64,000 nucleotides of DNA, from assembly GCF_036346875.1 (NCBI RefSeq), contig NZ_CP107852.1:7130001-7194000 (forward strand), given 5' to 3'. This DNA comes from Nocardia sp. NBC_00508. Lineage in GTDB: Bacteria > Actinomycetota > Actinomycetes > Mycobacteriales > Mycobacteriaceae. The position numbers were made by a program, and so were the translations under genes. Within the stretch, counting starts at the first letter, position 1. Every line of letters begins with the position of its first letter. The notes under the pieces were generated by a model. That model saw only the letters and a program-made list of their open reading frames with translations. It had not been told where the DNA came from and ran no database searches. Of the stretch, positions 59,841 through 64,000 are shown piece after piece.

Positions 59841-60797
59841 GTGACGCCCGCCCAGCTTCGGGCCTACTCGACCGTGGTGCGGCTCGGCTCCGTCCATGCG
59901 GCGGCCAGAGAGCTGGGGATGTCCGACGCCGGTGTCTCGCTGCACATCGCTCAGCTGCGCAAGGAACTCGATGACCCGCTCTTCACCCGCGCGGCGATGG
60001 GTCTGGCCTTCACGCCCGGCGGATTGCGCCTGGCCAGCCGGGCGATCGAGATTCTCGGACTGCAGCGCCAGACGGCGATCGAGGTGAGCGAGGCGGCGCG
60101 CGGTCGACGGCTGCTCCATATCGCGGCATCGAGCACGTTCGCCGAACATGCCGCGCCCGGCCTCATCGATTTGTTCGCGGCGCGGGCGAAGGACCTGTCG
60201 GTCGAGCTGAGTGTGCATCCCACCAGCCAGTTCCGCAGTCTGATCGAGACCCGTGCGGTGGACATCGCGCTCGGGCCCGGTTCGGACAGCACCGACACGA
60301 CCATCGCCGCCCGGCCGTTCCTGAAGTATCAGATCATTTCGGTCGCGCGCCCCGACAGCCCGTTGGCAGGCGCCGCACCGCATCCGGCGCTGCTGCGGGA
60401 GCAGCAGTGGATGCTGGGCCCGAGCGCAGGCAGTGTCGACGGGCATATCGCGACGATGCTGCGTGAGTTGGCCGTTCCCGAATCGCACCAGCGGATCTTC
60501 CAGAGCGACGCCGCCGCCCTCGAAGAGGTCCGCCGTGTCGGGGGTATCACCGTCACGATTGGCTTCGCCGTCTCCTCCGACCTCGCGGCCGGTCGGTTGA
60601 TCCACATCAAGGGACCCGGGCTTCAGGTATCCGACGAGTGGTGCGCCACCACATTGCCGCCCGATTCCCGCCAGCCCGCAGTGTCGGAACTGCTGCGGTT
60701 CATCACCACTCCGCGATGTATCCAGGCGATGATCCGCGGGTCCGGCGTGGGCGTCACACGGTTCCGTCCGAAAGTGCATGTGACGCTGTGGAGTTGA
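59841..60797 (+). CDS. LysR-family regulator of the CO dehydrogenase cluster
   Basis: GTG 59841 starts a 318-residue product with the LysR HTH (QLRAYSTVVRLGSVHAAARE; MSDAGVSLHIAQLRKELDDP) and an effector domain (LHIAASSTFAEHAAPGLIDL; VDIALGPGSDSTDTTIAARP). It is divergent from xdhC by 64 bases. CO dehydrogenase clusters of mycobacteria and relatives use a LysR protein (CutR) to activate the genes; this is the likely counterpart. I cannot define its T-N11-A box. Confidence 0.9.
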   Translation: MTPAQLRAYSTVVRLGSVHAAARELGMSDAGVSLHIAQLRKELDDPLFTRAAMGLAFTPGGLRLASRAIEILGLQRQTAIEVSEAARGRRLLHIAASSTFAEHAAPGLIDLFAARAKDLSVELSVHPTSQFRSLIETRAVDIALGPGSDSTDTTIAARPFLKYQIISVARPDSPLAGAAPHPALLREQQWMLGPSAGSVDGHIATMLRELAVPESHQRIFQSDAAALEEVRRVGGITVTIGFAVSSDLAAGRLIHIKGPGLQVSDEWCATTLPPDSRQPAVSELLRFITTPRCIQAMIRGSGVGVTRFRPKVHVTLWS

Positions 60798-60865
60798 ACG
60801 GGCTGACCACTCACCTCCCGCAGAGGAGACCGAGGTAGCGCGGATCCACGATGCGTGCCGACTGA

Positions 60866-60888
60866 TCAGCGCGGCGGCACCGCGCTGA
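60866..60888 (+). terminator. Strong hairpin after the lysR gene
   Basis: TCAGCGCGG (60866-60874) and CCGCGCTGA (60880-60888) form a perfect nine-base stem with a five-base loop, 68 bases after the LysR stop. No T-run follows. It is a good candidate terminator for lysR. Confidence 0.5.
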
Positions 60889-60975
60889 CGGCGTCGTGCT
60901 GGGACGGATGACGATCCCGAGCGACCGCACCGACCGCGACGCACGGCCCCATGATTCCGATGCCGTGTACTTTAC

Positions 60976-61011
60976 TTGACAGTCTGTTGGGTTTTTACAA
61001 CAATACTTTGT
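60976..61011 (+). promoter_or_regulatory. Promoter of the XRE/membrane-protein pair
   Basis: TTGACA at 60976-60981 is a consensus -35 element. An AT-rich segment with AACAAT at 60999-61004 is at 17 bases, acceptable as -10. Transcription would then begin near 61011, at the ATG of the XRE gene, so the message may be leaderless. The surrounding AT-rich stretch is unusual for this region. Confidence 0.5.
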
Positions 61012-61278
61012 ATGAGTCCGGTGAAGAGGGGTGAAAGCCTCCCGATCTACAACCGTATCGGCGTGCTCCGCGCGGAGCGGCGGATGAGCCGGGCCGAGCT
61101 CGCTGCCCGTATTGATGTCAATCCCCAGACCGTGGGAGCGCTGGAACGAGGCGACCACTATCCGAGCCTCGATCTCGCATTGCGCATCTGCGACGTCTTC
61201 GGGTTGCCGGTGGAGGCGGTGTTCTCCCGCTCGGAGTTCACGCCGCTGTCCACCGAGCTCTACCGCCGCAACGTCTGA
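61012..61278 (+). CDS. XRE-family transcriptional regulator
   Basis: The 88-residue product reads IYNRIGVLRAERRMSRAELA and ARIDVNPQTVGALERGDHYP, then SLDLALRICDVFGLPVEAVF. This is the compact YozG/YgzD-like HTH_3 form. A second possible start is GTG 61021. It is followed 16 bases later by a membrane-protein gene with a perfect ribosome-binding site; such pairs are common in actinobacteria, and the regulator likely controls its own operon. Confidence 0.9.
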   Translation: MSPVKRGESLPIYNRIGVLRAERRMSRAELAARIDVNPQTVGALERGDHYPSLDLALRICDVFGLPVEAVFSRSEFTPLSTELYRRNV

Positions 61279-61294
61279 CCGAAGGAGGTCTCCG

Positions 61295-61843
61295 ATGAAC
61301 CCTGCTACCCAACAGCAGCGCAACCTGATCCACCGTTATCAGGACTACCGCACGCGCCGCTTCGTCAAGTACGAACGCACCTGGTCCAAGTCGCTGCCCG
61401 GATGGCGAACCAGGAGCCGTCGCCGAAAGCTGGTGGTGGCTTTGGCGCTGACGTTCACGTTCATGTTCGCCGTCAGCGTGCTCTGCGCCTTCGGCGTACC
61501 AGGGGCGCCGCTCTTGTGGTTGCCTGCCTGCCTGGTGTTCTTCCCGCTGTGGACTACGCTTCAGATCGTTTCCGGACGTCGCGGGGATGCGCCGGAGGCT
61601 GCCCTGGATGAGTTCGAGATCGCGCAGCGGGACAGCGCACGCTCCATCGGCTTGACGGTCACCCAGAACCTGGTGATGATCCCGATCATCTATCTGATCC
61701 TCGGTTCGGTGTTCACCGAAGGAGCCGACGAAAACATGTCCTACGCCGGCGGACTGATGGCATTGACCGCGCTGCTCGTGGGCGGCTGCACACCAGCCAT
61801 GATCCTCGGCTGGACCCGGCCCGACCCACTGCCCGAAGACTAG
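61295..61843 (+). CDS. Small integral membrane protein paired with an XRE regulator
   Basis: ATG 61295 follows GAAGGAGG at ideal distance. The 182-residue product has a basic N-terminal part (RYQDYRTRRFVKYERTW) and four hydrophobic segments (about residues 46-66, 70-92, 123-142 and 150-170). No family is recognised, though partners of this kind with XRE regulators are frequent. A role in stress or envelope sensing is possible but unproven. Confidence 0.8.
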   Translation: MNPATQQQRNLIHRYQDYRTRRFVKYERTWSKSLPGWRTRSRRRKLVVALALTFTFMFAVSVLCAFGVPGAPLLWLPACLVFFPLWTTLQIVSGRRGDAPEAALDEFEIAQRDSARSIGLTVTQNLVMIPIIYLILGSVFTEGADENMSYAGGLMALTALLVGGCTPAMILGWTRPDPLPED

Positions 61844-61862
61844 ACGTGAGGTACTGGCGGCT

Positions 61863-62483
61863 TCAGCGATCTTGCCAGGTCACGAAGTCGAATTCGAGGT
61901 ATTGCTCGGCGACGGAGGGGACGTGGGTGAGCGTCAGGGCGGCGAGATTGCCCTGATCGGTGCGCACACAGATCGTGTTGCCGATATGCAGGGCGTAGAG
62001 GTTGGCCAGGGTCTTGGTCCATGAGCCCGCTGCGACCACGCGGCAGCGATCGTGCGCGTCGTGACCGGTTGCCTCGTCTGTGGGGATCGAGAATCGTGGT
62101 GTGCCGTGGCTCATTGCATTGAGGCTGTCGGCGGTCTTCGACGGGCTCAGATCGACGCCGGGCAGGTCCTGGTCTTGAATCTGTCCGGTGTCCAGATCGA
62201 TGCCTTGAACGTTTGCCAGCTTTTGATGACCCTGGGTGAGGATCGCCGGTTCCGGCGAGGTTGTCGGTGCCACAACCGATGTGCCGGACAGCGGTACACC
62301 TGAGGGGGTGCTGGTCGAGGACGAGTCCGACGAGCATTGCACGATCCCGAAGATCACAGCGACGACGACGCCGACGGCGCCGGCGGCCCCACCGATCGTC
62401 GCCCACGTGCCTTCCCGCTGACGATTGCTTTGCTGTGGGCGATCTCTCTCGCCAGGATTACTGCCGGGTCCCACATCTGGCAT
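61863..62483 (-). CDS. Membrane-anchored orphan protein
   Basis: The 206-residue product has a polar N terminus, one membrane segment (IGGAAGAVGVVVAVIFGIV, residues about 30-49) ending in a Cys, a Ser/Thr/Pro-rich linker and a C-terminal domain of about 110 residues (LYALHIGNTICVRTDQGNLA; EQYLEFDFVTWQDR). The C-terminal part probably lies outside the membrane. No family is recognised. Convergent with the preceding gene, with only 20 bases between. Confidence 0.65.
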   Translation of the reverse strand: MPDVGPGSNPGERDRPQQSNRQREGTWATIGGAAGAVGVVVAVIFGIVQCSSDSSSTSTPSGVPLSGTSVVAPTTSPEPAILTQGHQKLANVQGIDLDTGQIQDQDLPGVDLSPSKTADSLNAMSHGTPRFSIPTDEATGHDAHDRCRVVAAGSWTKTLANLYALHIGNTICVRTDQGNLAALTLTHVPSVAEQYLEFDFVTWQDR

Positions 62484-63043
62484 CCGCTGCCCCCGTTGGA
62501 TCGACGTCGCCGAGCCCTGTCGCCAGACACGCTAGCTCGAGGCAGGTCCGCAAGTCCGACCATTGGCCTGATTTCGTCTCTCCCTCAGTGCAAGTCCCCA
62601 TTCGGGCAGGCGCCATCGCCGACTCGCGCGAATTCCTTACCGCGGTGGTCGGTCTGAAATCCGGCTGTATCACCAAGGGCCCCAACCTGTTCGCCACACG
62701 GCAACGGATGAATGTGTCCTCTATCTTGAATGGTGCTCGGGCTGTTGGGGCTCGGGTGTCTCGACGGGTATCGGTGTGGCTTGGATGTGGCTGTCTTGTT
62801 GGTGGCTCTCTACGGCTGGCCGCCCGGTGCTCGGACGACTCGGCCGCTGATTGAGAGCTGCGAATTGTCGCTGTATAGAGGCCCGCTGGATTACCGTGCG
62901 TCGCCCATCCGCTGTCTGTACGGCAATCGCAGCTGGATCATGGGCCTGTCGAACCTCCTGCATCGCGGTAGGGAGCGATGGTTCCGTTCATCCTCGTGCC
63001 GAGAATATTTGAGCGTCGAGCCGTCGGCATTTGCCCGGAGATG
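62484..63043. other. Intergenic region, nothing assigned
   Basis: About 560 bases lack a recognisable gene. Frames exist on both strands but their products look random and have no good start signals. The region might hold the promoter of the orphan gene to the left. Confidence 0.4.
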
Positions 63044-63706
63044 TCAGGATTTGCGAGGGGCGACTAGACCGGATTCGTAGGCGAGGACTACCAGTTGCGC
63101 GCGGTCACGTGCCTGGAGCTTGGTCATGGCCCGGTTGATGTGGGTTTTCGCGGTCAGGGTGCTGATGACCATGCGGGTGGCGATCTCGTCGTTGGACATG
63201 CCCTGGGCGACCAGGGTGACGGCCTCGCGTTCGCGCGCGGTCAGTTCTGGCATCCTCGTGCTGGCGTCGGTGTGCAGAGGCTGGGAGACGTATCGGTTGA
63301 TCAGTCGGCGGGTGATCGACGGTGCGAGCAGGGCGTCGCCTCGGGCAGCGACTCGCACGGCGTGCAGGAAGTCTTCCGGCAGAACGTCTTTGACGAGAAA
63401 CCCGGCTGCGCCCGCGCGGAGCGCGTGGAAAACGTATTCATCCAGGCCGTAGTTGGTCAGAATAACGACGTGCACTCCGGCCAGTGTTGGGTCTGCCGCG
63501 ATGCGCTGGGTCGCCTCGATGCCGTCCATGCGGGGCATCTGGATGTCGATGAGTGCGATATCGGGCAGGTGCTGGCGGGCCAGTGCCAGGGCTTGGCTGC
63601 CGTCGGCGGCCTCGGCCACTACCTCGATGTCGTCCTCGAGGTCGAGCAGTGCGCGGAATCCGCTGCGAATGAGTGGTTGGTCGTCGACCAGCAGGACACG
63701 AATCAT
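63044..63706 (-). CDS. NarL/FixJ-family response regulator
   Basis: The 220-residue product has a receiver domain (MIRVLLVDDQPLIRSGFRAL; phosphoacceptor Asp in DIALIDIQMPRMDGIEA; Thr in VVILTNYG; Lys in GFLVKDV) and a LuxR-type HTH (LTAREREAVTLVAQGMSNDE; MVISTLTAKTHINRAMTKLQ). It is encoded directly after its sensor kinase with a four-base overlap. The signal is unknown. Confidence 0.94.
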   Translation of the reverse strand: MIRVLLVDDQPLIRSGFRALLDLEDDIEVVAEAADGSQALALARQHLPDIALIDIQMPRMDGIEATQRIAADPTLAGVHVVILTNYGLDEYVFHALRAGAAGFLVKDVLPEDFLHAVRVAARGDALLAPSITRRLINRYVSQPLHTDASTRMPELTAREREAVTLVAQGMSNDEIATRMVISTLTAKTHINRAMTKLQARDRAQLVVLAYESGLVAPRKS

Positions 63707-64000
63707 GATGGTTCCACCGGGAGTTCGGCTCGGACGGAGAACCCGCCCGCGGTGCGCGGTGCCGCCTGTAGCCGACCGCCGAGTGCGGTGACTCGTTCGC
63801 GCATGCCGAGCAAACCGACGCCGTGCACCGCTACGGTGTCCGGTTCGGCCGTACCGTCGTCGTCGACCTGTACGACCAGGGCGTCGGGCTGGTAGTCGAT
63901 GCGGATCGCTGCGGTCGCGGCGACGGCATGACGGGAGATATTGGTCAGCGACTCCTGAATGATCCGGTAGACGGTGCGCTCCACCGCGGCCGGTAGGTCC
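63703..64000 (-). CDS. Sensor histidine kinase, C-terminal part (runs off window)
   Basis: The visible 98 codons are the HATPase end of a NarX/DesK-type kinase: VYRIIQESLTNISRHAVAA (N-box), VQVDDDGTAEPDT (D-box) and GVGLLGMRERVTALGGRLQA (G-box). The sensor and phosphoacceptor parts lie beyond 64000. It overlaps the response regulator gene, so they form one two-component system. Confidence 0.93.
   Translation of the reverse strand, partial: DLPAAVERTVYRIIQESLTNISRHAVAATAAIRIDYQPDALVVQVDDDGTAEPDTVAVHGVGLLGMRERVTALGGRLQAAPRTAGGFSVRAELPVEPS

Noticed and set aside
62721..63043. Small genes in the 560-base gap before the response regulator
   Set aside because: Candidate frames on both strands have atypical residues (many Arg, Cys, Trp) and no ribosome-binding site.

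Overview
The window is very GC-rich, densely packed actinobacterial DNA. Gene content fits a mycolate-containing soil actinomycete, most likely Nocardia or a close relative: a secretory lipase, a mymA-like monooxygenase operon, a form I CO dehydrogenase cluster, siderophore-importer-like ABC proteins and many GTG starts with stop/start overlaps. The genus is inferred from gene content only. No rRNA, tRNA or CRISPR array was recognised.

Layout. 1-2.8 kb: an ArsR regulator (cut by the window edge) divergent from a cbiM-cbiQ-cbiO Ni/Co importer. 2.8-10.2 kb: a transposase remnant, two AhpD-like proteins, a secretory lipase, an MFS exporter, a PEBP-SRPBCC fusion, a GntR regulator broken by an internal inversion, a secreted peptidase-like protein and a small orphan protein. 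10.2-13.9 kb: a two-gene unit of a small membrane protein and an NB-ARC/WD40 (NLR-like) protein sharing a short motif that resembles bacterial amyloid signalling (BASS/RHIM-like) motifs. 14-23.2 kb: small secreted protein, MarR, then an AraC regulator divergent from a six-gene operon (esterase, two IrtAB/YbtPQ-like half-transporters, a complete ECF importer), probably for a metal chelate. 23.4-26.5 kb: DUF418 protein, fragments of a substrate-binding protein and a DegT aminotransferase, and an IS3 element.

26.5-39.1 kb: an unusual divergent locus. A nine-gene leftward run with overlapping or closely spaced genes encodes an RsbW-like ATPase fold, two tiny proteins, a PEP-synthase-like ATP-grasp protein, an orphan, a thymidylate-kinase-like P-loop protein, a phosphorylase-like protein, a DUF2797 protein and a HIT protein. 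The rightward arm encodes an HTH-TPR regulator, an APH-type kinase and a NUDIX hydrolase. The arms share a G-run repeat region. The NUDIX gene was split by an IS21 element whose istA was then split by an IS256 element; both target duplications are readable.

39.1-44.3 kb: IS110 transposase, fatty-acid desaturase, frameshifted methyltransferase, small protein, TetR. 44.4-50.6 kb: a TetR-flanked lipid/xenobiotic oxidation operon (PF10118 hydrolase, PDR-type reductase, SRPBCC, Baeyer-Villiger monooxygenase, SDR, LipR-like esterase) ending in a truncated acyl-CoA ligase. 50.6-60.8 kb: a CO dehydrogenase cluster, coxM-coxS-coxL-xdhC-mobA-coxD-coxG-coxE on the minus strand, with another xdhC upstream and a divergent LysR gene; coxL carries the form I active-site motif and a perfect CRP-type palindrome abuts the coxM start. 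61-64 kb: an XRE/membrane-protein pair, a membrane-anchored orphan and a NarL-type two-component system cut by the right edge.
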